A stretch of 64,000 bases of DNA, taken from contig JAZSQK010000045.1 in the NCBI GenBank assembly GCA_045537915.1, positions 14,240 to 78,239 of the forward strand, read 5' to 3'. The notes under the pieces are model-generated. The model was not told the DNA's origin and did not search any database. It worked only from the letters and a program-made list of their open reading frames with translations. Positions 16,052-23,314 of the stretch are shown here, piece by piece. The position numbers were made by a program, and so were the translations under genes. Numbering within the stretch: the first letter of the stretch is position 1; each line of letters starts with the position of its first letter. The stretch comes from SFWF01 sp045537915. Its GTDB lineage: Bacteria > Bacillota > Clostridia > Oscillospirales > Acutalibacteraceae.

Positions 16052-16942
16052 ATGAATAATAACCAAAGCAAAAAGGATAGAACAAAAGGCGCCGACAAGG
16101 TAAAGGTTATCGGCAGACCGACATTAAAAAAACGCCGCCCCGATGCCCACAAGGGCGTTTTTGGAACGGCACTTTCGGTCTGCTCCTCCTACGGAATGGT
16201 CGGCGCTTCTATTTTATCCTCGAGGGCTGCCCTTCGGTGCGGACTTGGCATAATGAAGACGGCCTGTGTTGAGGAGAACTACTCGGCAGTTGCCGCCGGT
16301 CTGCCCGAGAGTGTGCTTGTGCCCTGCGCCTCCAAGGATGGCAGATACTCTAAAGAGGCTCTGCCGACACTTAAAAAACATCTTAAAACTGCCGATGCCC
16401 TGCTTATAGGCTGCGGCCTTTCGGTATCGGTAGATACGGCCTATATAGTAAGAGAACTGGCAACTGCCTCAAAGGTTCCTGTCGTAATAGATGCCGACGG
16501 AATAAACTGTGTTGCCGACAGCATAGAATTTATTAAACAGATGAAGGCACCACTTATATTAACACCTCATTCGGCAGAAATGGCACGGCTGTGCGGCTGT
16601 ACGGTCGCCGAGGTTGAGGCCGACAGAGAGGGAATTTGCAGAAGCTTTGCCAAAGAGAACGGGATTTATCTCGTTTTAAAGGGGCACAGAACCCTGGTTG
16701 CGACACCCGATGGCAGACTTTTTGTAAACAAAACGGGAAATTCGGGTATGGCAACGGGGGGTAGCGGAGATATGCTTTCGGGCATGATACTTTCCTTCCT
16801 TGCCCAAGGCTATACTCCCGACAAGGCTGCTCTTTTTGGAGTCAGACTTCACGGAGAAGCAGGGGACCGAGCCGCAAGGCGCAAGAGCCGGACCGCAATA
16901 TTGCCGAGCGATATGATAGAGGAGCTTTCGTTTCTGTTTTAA
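16052..16942 (+). CDS. nnrD: ADP/ATP-dependent NAD(P)H-hydrate dehydratase (YjeF C-terminal/NnrD)
   Basis: 296-aa metabolite-repair enzyme that restores NAD(P)H from its damaged hydrated form using ATP or ADP. The ribokinase-like fold motifs are visible: LTPHSAEMARL in the middle, GHRTLVATPDGRLFVNKTGNSGMATGGSGDMLSGMI near residue 220-245 with the catalytic Asp in GSGDML. The N-terminal YjeF epimerase domain present in bifunctional Nnr is absent. The first 35 residues (basic, RPTLKKRRPDAHKGVFGTAL) lead into the GHKGSFG-like segment of the family. It lies five bases after the DUF6106-like gene in the same operon. Confidence 0.9.
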   Translation: MNNNQSKKDRTKGADKVKVIGRPTLKKRRPDAHKGVFGTALSVCSSYGMVGASILSSRAALRCGLGIMKTACVEENYSAVAAGLPESVLVPCASKDGRYSKEALPTLKKHLKTADALLIGCGLSVSVDTAYIVRELATASKVPVVIDADGINCVADSIEFIKQMKAPLILTPHSAEMARLCGCTVAEVEADREGICRSFAKENGIYLVLKGHRTLVATPDGRLFVNKTGNSGMATGGSGDMLSGMILSFLAQGYTPDKAALFGVRLHGEAGDRAARRKSRTAILPSDMIEELSFLF

Positions 16943-16968
16943 TTCTTGCAGTTACGGGGGCAACAAAA

Positions 16969-17451
16969 GTGAAAAAAATACTCTCCTTGGTCATAGGGCT
17001 ATTGCTTCTTGCAGGTTGCGGTAAAGCGGAGGTCACACCCACACTAAATGGCATAACCTTTAATGCCGACATAACCTATTATAATGAAAATTATAAGGGA
17101 GAATGTTCGGTGTCACAGGACGGGACAGTGGTGCTTAAAATTACCGAGCCCGAGAGCCTGGAGGGGTATACACTGACGGCCGAGAGGGATAAAATGACGG
17201 TAGAGTTTTTGGGACTCACATTTACTCCGACCGAAAACAATATGGCTTTTTCGGGGGTTTTCGGGGATATATATAACTGCTTTTGCGAGATAATCGAAGA
17301 GGGAAACTCGGCAAAGAAAAAAGGAGATATATATGAACTGTCATCGGGCAAGGAGTATACCTTGACCGTATCCCCGACAGGTCTGCCCCAGAGCCTTATG
17401 CTGCCGGATGAGAGATTTGCCCTTTATTTTTATAATGTAACAGTAAAATAG
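16969..17451 (+). CDS. Small lipoprotein of unknown function
   Basis: 160 aa starting at GTG 16969 after GGGGG. A short signal peptide ends in LLAGC (Cys18), so the protein is probably lipid-anchored outside. The rest is beta-rich (ITYYNENYKGECSVSQDG, GEYTL-like strands) and recalls the LolA/LolB-like clamp found in some Firmicutes lipoproteins, but I do not recognise a named family. It is encoded between nnrD and the PAP2 gene with short gaps, hence in the same operon. Confidence 0.75.
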   Translation: MKKILSLVIGLLLLAGCGKAEVTPTLNGITFNADITYYNENYKGECSVSQDGTVVLKITEPESLEGYTLTAERDKMTVEFLGLTFTPTENNMAFSGVFGDIYNCFCEIIEEGNSAKKKGDIYELSSGKEYTLTVSPTGLPQSLMLPDERFALYFYNVTVK

Positions 17452-17468
17452 ACGTTGAGGATAGTAAA

Positions 17469-17963
17469 ATGAACAGGGAAGTTTATCGAAAGCTTATGAA
17501 TTATTTCGAAGAGCACCGCAGATTTTGCCGTGCTCTTGTTTTGCTTGAGAGATTTTTTGAGATACTGGTTATCGCTTCCTATATAGTGCTTTTGCTTTAT
17601 TTTATTTTTACCTCGGTAGAAGGGGTTCTGCGCTCGGCTGTTACAAGCCTTGTTGCCCTTTATGTCTGCACACTGCTTCGGTTTGTTATGAACAGGCCAA
17701 GACCATACGAGAAATATGAAATACTACCCGCTATGAACAAGGACACAAAGGGCCAGTCCTTTCCGAGCCGTCACGCCACCTCGGCAGCGGTAATCTCGGT
17801 AAGTATGCTTTATTTCAACATATATATCGGCATAGCCTTTGTTGCCGTAGCCCTGACAATCTGTACGTTAAGGGTCATTTTGGGGGTTCATTTTATTAAG
17901 GATGTCACGGTAGGAGCCGCTATCGGCTTTGTAATCGGGGCAATAGGATTATTCATCATTTAG
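17469..17963 (+). CDS. PAP2 family phosphatase
   Basis: 164-aa membrane phosphatase of the phosphatidic-acid/undecaprenyl-pyrophosphate type. The three catalytic motifs are present: C1 RFVMNRPRPYEK (about 75), C2 SFPSRHATSA (about 98) and C3 LRVILGVHFIKDV (about 139) with the nucleophilic His. Motif 2 has PSRH where PSGH is usual, a variant also seen in other Firmicutes. Five to six hydrophobic segments surround the motifs. It may recycle undecaprenyl pyrophosphate or remodel lipids; the substrate is inferred from the family only. Confidence 0.9.
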   Translation: MNREVYRKLMNYFEEHRRFCRALVLLERFFEILVIASYIVLLLYFIFTSVEGVLRSAVTSLVALYVCTLLRFVMNRPRPYEKYEILPAMNKDTKGQSFPSRHATSAAVISVSMLYFNIYIGIAFVAVALTICTLRVILGVHFIKDVTVGAAIGFVIGAIGLFII

Positions 17964-17974
17964 GAGAGATAAAA

Positions 17975-18445
17975 ATGTCTATTGAAAAGGTAAGAAATTA
18001 TTTTGAAGAGCTTGGAATTGCCGACAGAATCAGAGAGTTTGACGTTTCCTCGGCAACAGTAGCCCTTGCCGCCGAAGCCCTCGGCTGCGAGGGAAAAAGG
18101 ATTGCAAAAACGCTATCCTTTGAAAAAGGAGACGGATGCATACTGGTCGTTGCGGCAGGAGATGCAAGGGTAGATAACGCAAAATTCAAGGCAGAGTTTT
18201 CGATGAAGGCAAAAATGGCAGATTTCAACAAGGTAGCCGAGCTTTGCGGACATGCCGCCGGCGGAGTTTGCCCCTTTGCTGTAAATGACGGGGTTGAAAT
18301 CTATCTCGATGTGTCGCTCAAACGGTTCCACACCGTATTCCCCGCCTGTGGCAGCAGCAACAGCGCAATTGAGCTGACGGTAGCCGAGCTGGAGCAATAC
18401 TCAAACCACAAAAAATGGGTAGACGTCTGCAAGGATTGGGAATAG
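17975..18445 (+). CDS. YbaK/EbsC-type aminoacyl-tRNA deacylase
   Basis: 156-aa trans-editing protein that hydrolyses mischarged aminoacyl-tRNA (YbaK/ProX superfamily). Visible features are ALGCEGKRIAKTLSF with the active-site Lys, DARVDNAKFKAEF, and GVCPFAV...VEIYLDVSLKRFHTVFPACGSSNSAIELT, the typical C-terminal half. Whether it edits Cys-tRNA-Pro, Ala-tRNA-Pro or another pair cannot be told. It is the last gene of the 15543-18445 operon and runs toward the tRNA-Gln region. Confidence 0.92.
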   Translation: MSIEKVRNYFEELGIADRIREFDVSSATVALAAEALGCEGKRIAKTLSFEKGDGCILVVAAGDARVDNAKFKAEFSMKAKMADFNKVAELCGHAAGGVCPFAVNDGVEIYLDVSLKRFHTVFPACGSSNSAIELTVAELEQYSNHKKWVDVCKDWE

Positions 18446-18473
18446 GAAAAGAGATGGTATTGCAAAAATAAAA

Positions 18474-18497
18474 AGAACCAACCTTTCGGTCGGTTCT
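18474..18497 (-). terminator. Second terminator copy at the tRNA-Gln locus
   Basis: AGAACCGACC, GAAA, GGTTGGTTCT on the minus strand (10 bp with one G-U) followed by TTTTATTTTTG. It is the same hairpin as at 18664-18687. The G-U pair forms only in the minus-strand RNA, which fixes the orientation. It may also stop the YbaK operon from the other side. Confidence 0.75.
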
Positions 18498-18499
18498 TT

Positions 18500-18517
18500 T
18501 GGCTGGGGCACTAGGAT
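18500..18517 (-). repeat. Duplicated tRNA-Gln 3' tail
   Basis: ATCCTAGTGCCCCAGCCA on the minus strand is identical to the last 18 bases of the tRNA-Gln at 18689-18764, including CCA. It is followed by a second copy of the tRNA's terminator, but the rest of the tRNA is missing and is replaced by structured element copy 3. Confidence 0.85.
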
Positions 18518-18653
18518 ACTCTGCGCTATGAGTTTTTTCGAACACTGCGAGTGTTACCGAAAAAGCCTCATTGCTCGAGACTACACTCATTAAAAACCTA
18601 TCGCGGTTTTTAATTTCGTTTCGACGAACCTCTAGGTTCTCATCCTGCGCCCA
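18518..18653 (-). repeat. tRNA-linked structured element, copy 3 (type A)
   Basis: On the minus strand this reads: decayed inverted tail (TGGGCGCAGGA), TGAGAACC, a short hairpin GAACC/GGTTC, GTTCGTCG, hairpin TTAAAAACC/GGTTTTTAA around GCGATA (18590-18613), GTAGTCTCGAG, hairpin TTTTTCG/CGAAAAA enclosing AACAC/GTGTT, and GCGCAGAGTATCC running into the duplicated tRNA tail. The third hairpin is almost identical to that of copy 1, while stems 1 and 2 are replaced by different paired sequences. No coding potential is visible. Confidence 0.8.
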
Positions 18654-18663
18654 AAAAATAAAA

Positions 18664-18687
18664 AGAACCAACCTTTCGGTCGGTTCT
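18664..18687 (-). terminator. tRNA-Gln terminator
   Basis: The same AGAACCGACC/GGTTGGTTCT hairpin with TTTTTATTTT tail, two bases after the tRNA CCA end. Confidence 0.85.
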
Positions 18688-18688
18688 A

Positions 18689-18764
18689 TGGCTGGGGCAC
18701 TAGGATTCGAACCTAGGTAATGACGGAGTCAGAGTCCGTTGCCTTACCGCTTGGCGATGCCCCA
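18689..18764 (-). tRNA. tRNA-Gln (CTG)
   Basis: 76 nt; acceptor TGGGGCA pairs with TGCCCCA (U1-A72, as is typical for Gln), discriminator G, CCA encoded. The anticodon loop CTCTGAC gives anticodon CTG (reads CAG), and the T arm is CTAGGTTCGAATCCTAG. Confidence 0.95.
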
Positions 18765-18777
18765 ATGCAACAAAATT

Positions 18778-18805
18778 ATTATATACCAATTTTTCGCAAT
18801 GTCAA
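18778..18805 (-). promoter_or_regulatory. tRNA-Gln promoter
   Basis: TTGACA (18805-18800), 16 bases, TATAAT (18783-18778) on the minus strand. Confidence 0.75.
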
Positions 18806-18834
18806 GGTTTTTATACGCAAAATTTAAAAAGATC

Positions 18835-18863
18835 TTGATTTTTATTTATAATTATGCTATAGT
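18835..18863 (+). promoter_or_regulatory. tRNA-Ala (GGC) promoter
   Basis: TTGATT, 17 bases, TATAGT, about 13 bases upstream of the tRNA 5' end. Confidence 0.65.
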
Positions 18864-18876
18864 TATCGTACTGTTT

Positions 18877-18952
<76 letters not shown>

Positions 18953-18960
18953 AAGGAAAA

Positions 18961-18987
18961 GGAACCGCTTTTGCGGTTCCTTTTTTT
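18961..18987 (+). terminator. tRNA-Ala (GGC) terminator
   Basis: GGAACCGC, TTTT, GCGGTTCC and seven T. Confidence 0.9.
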
Positions 18988-19047
18988 ACACTACAAAACA
19001 ATATGTCACATGTGAAGAATTCTTATCGTTATTTATTATAGTGGATA

Positions 19048-19077
19048 TGGACAATACAAATCTTTACCTGTTATAAT
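19048..19077 (+). promoter_or_regulatory. Promoter of the membrane lipoprotein gene
   Basis: TGGACA, 18 bases, TATAAT; 27 bases before the start codon. Confidence 0.55.
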
Positions 19078-19103
19078 GATTGTATTAGAAAGGATAGATC
19101 CGA

Positions 19104-19943
19104 ATGAAAAAATTTATTATATGTCTTATTACAACGGCAATACTACTTACTTGTGTTGGCTGCTCAGGTATTTTAAACACCTTTGAAAACGAAAAACTTC
19201 GCACAGATACAGAAGCTATGATAAATTCAATTTTGAACGAGGATATAGAAGCGGCGTACTTGTTAGTCGATGAGGTGTGTACCAGGGAGGAGTTTAAACC
19301 GATTTTTTATCAACTGGTTGAGAGCTTAAAACAAGCAGATGACTACAGCTTGAAAATAATATCTATTAACACAAACAATACGTTTACTGCCGACGGTAAA
19401 ATAGAAACGGTTTCGGCGGTTTATATGATGGTTTCAAATCAGAACAGATATATTATTTCTGTACAGACAACGTCACGTTACGAGAAACTGTCTTCTTTTT
19501 ACATAACCGAATATGAGAAATCAAACTATTACAGCACAGGGCTGCTTAATAATATGAAGGGAGCAAATCCTTTTCAGTGGGCACTGTTGCTTTCCAACGT
19601 CATAAGTATAGGCATTATGATTTTTGCGCTTGTTGACTGTTGTCGTCATAAGGTCAAAATGAAGCCGTTGTGGATTGCGATTATACTTTTGGGAATTGTT
19701 ACGGTTGGCGCAATTGTTTCGGCGAACAGTCTGAAGTTAAAAATCAATTTTTCGTGGCTCACAGCCTACACGGCGTTTGTGCGTTACGGAGGAGGGGCTT
19801 TCTGGATACGCATAATGATTCCCTTAGGGTCGATAATATATCTTATAATAAGGAAGTTTATTATTGAGGATACTGCTGCGGCTGCATATGAAGAAGCGGC
19901 AGATACTGTTCTGGAAAATGAAACATTCCAAAGCGACCGTTGA
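19104..19943 (+). CDS. Hypothetical lipoprotein with C-terminal membrane segments
   Basis: 279 aa, family not recognised. A lipoprotein signal ends in CVGC (Cys20). Residues 25-150 form an extracytoplasmic domain with a helical start (TDTEAMINSILNEDIEAAYLLVDEV) and strands after it, the layout of NTF2-like or DUF4878-like lipoproteins; that is a guess. Three hydrophobic segments follow at about 158-178, 190-208 and 228-250, and the end is acidic. Combining a lipobox with several C-terminal TM helices is uncommon. It has its own promoter and terminator and lies downstream of tRNA-Ala; its A+T-rich codon use differs from the neighbouring operon. Confidence 0.7.
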   Translation: MKKFIICLITTAILLTCVGCSGILNTFENEKLRTDTEAMINSILNEDIEAAYLLVDEVCTREEFKPIFYQLVESLKQADDYSLKIISINTNNTFTADGKIETVSAVYMMVSNQNRYIISVQTTSRYEKLSSFYITEYEKSNYYSTGLLNNMKGANPFQWALLLSNVISIGIMIFALVDCCRHKVKMKPLWIAIILLGIVTVGAIVSANSLKLKINFSWLTAYTAFVRYGGGAFWIRIMIPLGSIIYLIIRKFIIEDTAAAAYEEAADTVLENETFQSDR

Positions 19944-19983
19944 ACACACAAAAATAAAGAATGAAAGCAAACAGCAGATAATA

Positions 19984-20018
19984 AAAGAGCAAGGAGCACA
20001 CTTGCTCTTTCTTTATTT
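19984..20018 (+). terminator. Terminator after the membrane lipoprotein gene
   Basis: AAAGAGCAAG, 7-base loop, CTTGCTCTTT, then CTTTATTTT. Confidence 0.75.
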
Positions 20019-20046
20019 TAATGCTACAATGATTTTGGTGATTTAG

Positions 20047-20550
20047 ATGTATGACGAGTTGACAAAAGTAGATATTGAAAAAATGAAGGAAGAGCTTGAG
20101 TATCGCATAACGGTTGTCCGCCCCGAGATTCTTGAGGAGGTAAAGCTGACGAGAAGTTACGGCGACCTTTCGGAGAATGCCGAGTATCATGCGGCAAAGA
20201 GGGAGAGGGGCAGAAATGAGAGCCGAATACGCTATCTGCGCAATATGATAAAGACGGCGAGGATAATAGACATAGCTTCCGACGACTCAAAGGTCACGCT
20301 TTTTGATACCGTAACCTATTATGTCGAGGAGGACGACTGCGAGGAGCAGGTGCGTATAGTTACCACTTTGCGCCGAGACCCCTTTAAAAATATTATCAGC
20401 AAGGAATCTCCCCTGGGCAGAGCCCTTATGGGCCGTTCGGTTGGGGACAGGGTGCTTGTTACTACCGACAGCGGATACGGTTATTATATTGTTATAAGAG
20501 CTATAGAAAAGGGCGAGGACGACGCCTCGCTTGAAATCAGAAAATTTTAA
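20047..20550 (+). CDS. GreA/GreB family elongation factor
   Basis: 167 aa, a transcript-cleavage factor family member that binds the RNA polymerase secondary channel. The N-terminal coiled coil carries the catalytic tip signature YGDLSENAEYHAAKRERG with the acidic pair (Asp, Glu) near residues 38-42. The C-terminal FKBP-like domain ends with SPLGRALMGRSVGDRVLV. Length is typical for GreA (about 158). The spacing of a promoter directly behind it shows it is a single-gene unit, so it may be a paralogue rather than the main GreA. No strong -35 is visible in front; the ATG follows ATTTAG closely, so the ribosome site is weak. Confidence 0.9.
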   Translation: MYDELTKVDIEKMKEELEYRITVVRPEILEEVKLTRSYGDLSENAEYHAAKRERGRNESRIRYLRNMIKTARIIDIASDDSKVTLFDTVTYYVEEDDCEEQVRIVTTLRRDPFKNIISKESPLGRALMGRSVGDRVLVTTDSGYGYYIVIRAIEKGEDDASLEIRKF

Positions 20551-20557
20551 AAACATC

Positions 20558-20586
20558 TTGTTTTTGTAATAATTCTGTGATACAAT
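20558..20586 (+). promoter_or_regulatory. Promoter of the GH35 gene
   Basis: TTGTTT, 17 bases, TACAAT; about 50 bases of leader. Confidence 0.6.
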
Positions 20587-20642
20587 GAAACAAAATTCAT
20601 GGGAATTTTTGTAACTAAAATAAAAGTAAAGGAAAGATCTGT

Positions 20643-22388
20643 ATGGGTAGTATCAGGGTAGACAGTGAAAAAATATACATAAATGGTCAGCCGCAGAAGA
20701 TTATGTCGGGAGCTATGCACTATTTTCGCATAGTGCCTGAGTATTGGGAGGACCGCCTCTTAAAGATTAAGGAGCTTGGCTGCAACTGTGTGGAAACCTA
20801 CCTTTGCTGGAATCTGCACGAAAAAAAAGAGGGCGAATTTGACTTTTCGGGTTGGCTTGATTTTAGCAAATATCTTAAAATGGCTCAGGATATGGGGCTT
20901 TTTGCTATCGTCCGCCCCGGTCCCTTTATCTGCTCTGAGTGGGATTTTGGCGGTATGCCCTGGTGGCTCTTAAAGGACAGAAATATGGAGGTCAGATGTG
21001 CCCATCCCCTCTTCCTTAAAAAGATAACCCCCTATCTTGAAAAGGTCTGCGAAATTCTCCGTGACCACCTTATTACAAATGGCGGAAACGTGCTTATGGT
21101 TCAGATTGAGAACGAGTACGGAAGCTACGGAAACGATAAGGCTTATTTAAGATGGCTTAAGGAGTTCTATGAGAGCCACGGTATAGACGTTCCTCTGATT
21201 ACCTCGGACGGAGCCTTGGAGTTTACGCTTCGAAACGGAACCCTTGACGATGTTCTCGCCTCTGTAAACTACAGATGGGAGAGCGAGGTCAGCATTAAGG
21301 CCCTCAAAACCTATCACGGTGGACAGCCGGGCGCCGTTATGGAGCTTTGGAACGGTAAGGCTCAGCAATGGGGAGACCCCTTTATCAGACGAGATATAGC
21401 AGAGGTTGCCGATTCGGTAGAAAAGGCGCTTGACAATGCCGAGCTTTTAAACCTTTATATGTTCCACGGCGGAACAAACTTTGGCTTTATGAATGGCTCT
21501 GTGGTCTATGGCAGCAAATTCTTACCCCAGGCAACAAGCTATGATGTTGATGCACCTCTTGATGAGTACGGAAGAAAAACCGAAAAATACTATGCTGAAC
21601 AGGAGATAATTTGCAGAAAGCTTGGTAAAAAGGTTGAAAACAACGCTAAAGAACCGCAGATTATGCCCTATGAAAATATTAAGTTTGTCGGCAAAACAAG
21701 CCTCGCTTGTAATCCTGGGCTTGTCAGAAAGACCGAAAGCGCAACCGTTCTCAGCATGGAGGAGTGCGACCAGGGCTACGGTTATATAATATACAGCACA
21801 AGCTTCTTCGCAGGAGAAAAGGGGGGCCAACTTCTAGTTCCCGAGGTTCACGATATAGCACACTTCTATATTAACGGAAAATATGTAAAGACAATATCGA
21901 GAAATGATGCCGAGCGCCAGGTCGAGATAGAGGACGAGGGATATGTCGATGTTAAGATTGTTGTTGAAAACCTCGGCAGAGTAAACTTCGGAACGCCTTT
22001 GAAGGATAGAAAGGGTCTTGTCGGAGACCTCGAACTCAAGGCGGCGAAACTGGGAGATTCCAAACTTTTCGGCTTTGATATATATTCTTTGGAATTGCAA
22101 GAATTGCCGACAGAGTACAATAAGGAAACCGAAATAAATGCCCCGTCTTTCTATAAATATGAGTTCGAGGCAGAGGAGTGCTTTGACACTATTCTTCGTG
22201 TAAACGGCTTTACAAGAGGCGTAGCATTTATAAACGGCTTCAACCTCGGCCGCCACTGGACGATAGAGCATTCCGAAAACAAGCTCTTCATACCTGCACC
22301 CTTGATAAAGAAGGGCAAGAATGAAATCGTTGTCTTTGATATAATGGAAAACGAGAACGATAAAGAGGTTTTACTCTGCGCAGAATAA
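20643..22388 (+). CDS. Beta-galactosidase, glycoside hydrolase family 35
   Basis: 581-aa intracellular enzyme (no signal peptide) that releases terminal beta-galactose. The TIM barrel starts ISGAMHYFRIVPEYWEDRL and has the GH35 signature VLMVQIENEYGSYG with acid/base Glu158. The nucleophile is Glu234 in AVMELWNGKAQQWG, and MFHGGTNFGFMNG follows. After residue 340 come two beta domains, including the galactose-binding-like jelly roll (FINGFNLGRHW near the end). Length matches bacterial single-subunit GH35. It has its own promoter and terminator, so it is probably monocistronic. Possible substrates include host or plant galactosides. Confidence 0.95.
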   Translation: MGSIRVDSEKIYINGQPQKIMSGAMHYFRIVPEYWEDRLLKIKELGCNCVETYLCWNLHEKKEGEFDFSGWLDFSKYLKMAQDMGLFAIVRPGPFICSEWDFGGMPWWLLKDRNMEVRCAHPLFLKKITPYLEKVCEILRDHLITNGGNVLMVQIENEYGSYGNDKAYLRWLKEFYESHGIDVPLITSDGALEFTLRNGTLDDVLASVNYRWESEVSIKALKTYHGGQPGAVMELWNGKAQQWGDPFIRRDIAEVADSVEKALDNAELLNLYMFHGGTNFGFMNGSVVYGSKFLPQATSYDVDAPLDEYGRKTEKYYAEQEIICRKLGKKVENNAKEPQIMPYENIKFVGKTSLACNPGLVRKTESATVLSMEECDQGYGYIIYSTSFFAGEKGGQLLVPEVHDIAHFYINGKYVKTISRNDAERQVEIEDEGYVDVKIVVENLGRVNFGTPLKDRKGLVGDLELKAAKLGDSKLFGFDIYSLELQELPTEYNKETEINAPSFYKYEFEAEECFDTILRVNGFTRGVAFINGFNLGRHWTIEHSENKLFIPAPLIKKGKNEIVVFDIMENENDKEVLLCAE

Positions 22389-22420
22389 AACCTGCTGAAC
22401 AAACAAATAAAAAACAGCAC

Positions 22421-22467
22421 AAAAGAGCCCTGTGGCAGAAAAAGAACCTGCTACAGAGTTCTTTTTT
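22421..22467 (+). terminator. Terminator after the GH35 gene
   Basis: An 18-bp stem with three G-U pairs (AAAAGAGCCCTGTGGCAG with CTGCTACAGAGTTCTTTT), 9-base loop and a T run. Confidence 0.85.
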
Positions 22468-22531
22468 GTTGTCCCGTTTTGACCACCATTTATTTTTTAT
22501 TTTTTAAAATGAAAAAACCTTTCAAAACCCC

Positions 22532-22592
22532 TTGACAAAATTTTGCACTCGTGCTAAAATAGTATTAGTACAAAATTAGCACAAGTGCAAAA
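22532..22592 (+). promoter_or_regulatory. TetR promoter with two palindromic operators
   Basis: TTGACA (22532-22537), 17 bases, TAAAAT (22555-22560). The spacer holds TTTTGCACTCGTGCTAA (22541-22557), itself a palindrome, and its inverted partner TTAGCACAAGTGCAAAA lies at 22576-22592 over the start of transcription. Each site has GCAC-NN-GTGC at its centre. Two TetR dimers bound here would block RNA polymerase, so autorepression of the regulator and the adhesin gene behind it is likely. Confidence 0.85.
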
Positions 22593-22612
22593 TTGCTTTT
22601 GAGGTGATGTTT

Positions 22613-23299
22613 GTGGCACGAATGAACAGAACAAAACAGGAAATAATAGGGGTGGCTTCCAAACTTTTCCTTGAAAAAGGTTATTCAGAAACCTCTCCTA
22701 AAATGATATGTGATGAGCTCGGAATAAGTACGGGAAATCTGACCTATTACTTTCCGACAAAGGAGCATCTTTTAACAGAACTCGTCAAGCTTCTGTGCAA
22801 ATACCAGTACGATATTCTGGTAAAAGAGGCGAATGACGGAATAAGTGAGGTAATGGCTATCTGTCTTGAACTGGCTACAATGGTAGCGGCAAGTGAAAGT
22901 GATGAGGCAATAAAGGATTTCTTTCTTGCAAGCTATTCAAACAAGCTTTGTCTTGACATTATAAGAAAAAACGACACGGCTCGAGCTCATAAGGTTTTTA
23001 AGGAGTATTGTCCAGACTGGACCGAGGAGCAATTTGCAGAAGCCGAAATTCTTGTTTCGGGAATTGAATTTGCGACCCTTATGACCACCGACGACGAGGT
23101 CGATATCGAGACCCGCATAGCAGGAGCGCTTCATAACATTCTCGGAATTTACGGTGTGCCCGAAGAGGTGCGTGAAACCAAGATAAAAAAAGTTTTCGCA
23201 ATGAATTATAAGGTAATGGGCAAAAAGGTACTGCACAAATTTAAGGAATATGTAGAAAAAATTAACGAGCAGATCTTTCTGGATATGCTTAAACGATAA
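22613..23299 (+). CDS. TetR/AcrR family transcriptional regulator
   Basis: 228 aa. The N-terminal helix-turn-helix is clear: TKQEIIGVASKLFLEKGYSETSPKMICDELGISTGNLTYYFPTKEHLL. The remaining 170 residues are the helical ligand-binding part, without recognisable ligand motif. I choose the GTG at 22613 (product MARMNRTK...) because GAGGTG at 22601-22606 is an ideal ribosome site for it; GTG/ATG codons at 22604/22607 lie inside that site. The promoter contains paired palindromes that suit TetR binding. The giant adhesin gene begins 15 bases after its stop, so the regulator probably controls adhesin production. Confidence 0.93.
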   Translation: MARMNRTKQEIIGVASKLFLEKGYSETSPKMICDELGISTGNLTYYFPTKEHLLTELVKLLCKYQYDILVKEANDGISEVMAICLELATMVAASESDEAIKDFFLASYSNKLCLDIIRKNDTARAHKVFKEYCPDWTEEQFAEAEILVSGIEFATLMTTDDEVDIETRIAGALHNILGIYGVPEEVRETKIKKVFAMNYKVMGKKVLHKFKEYVEKINEQIFLDMLKR

Positions 23300-23314
23300 T
23301 GGGAGGAAAAGGCA

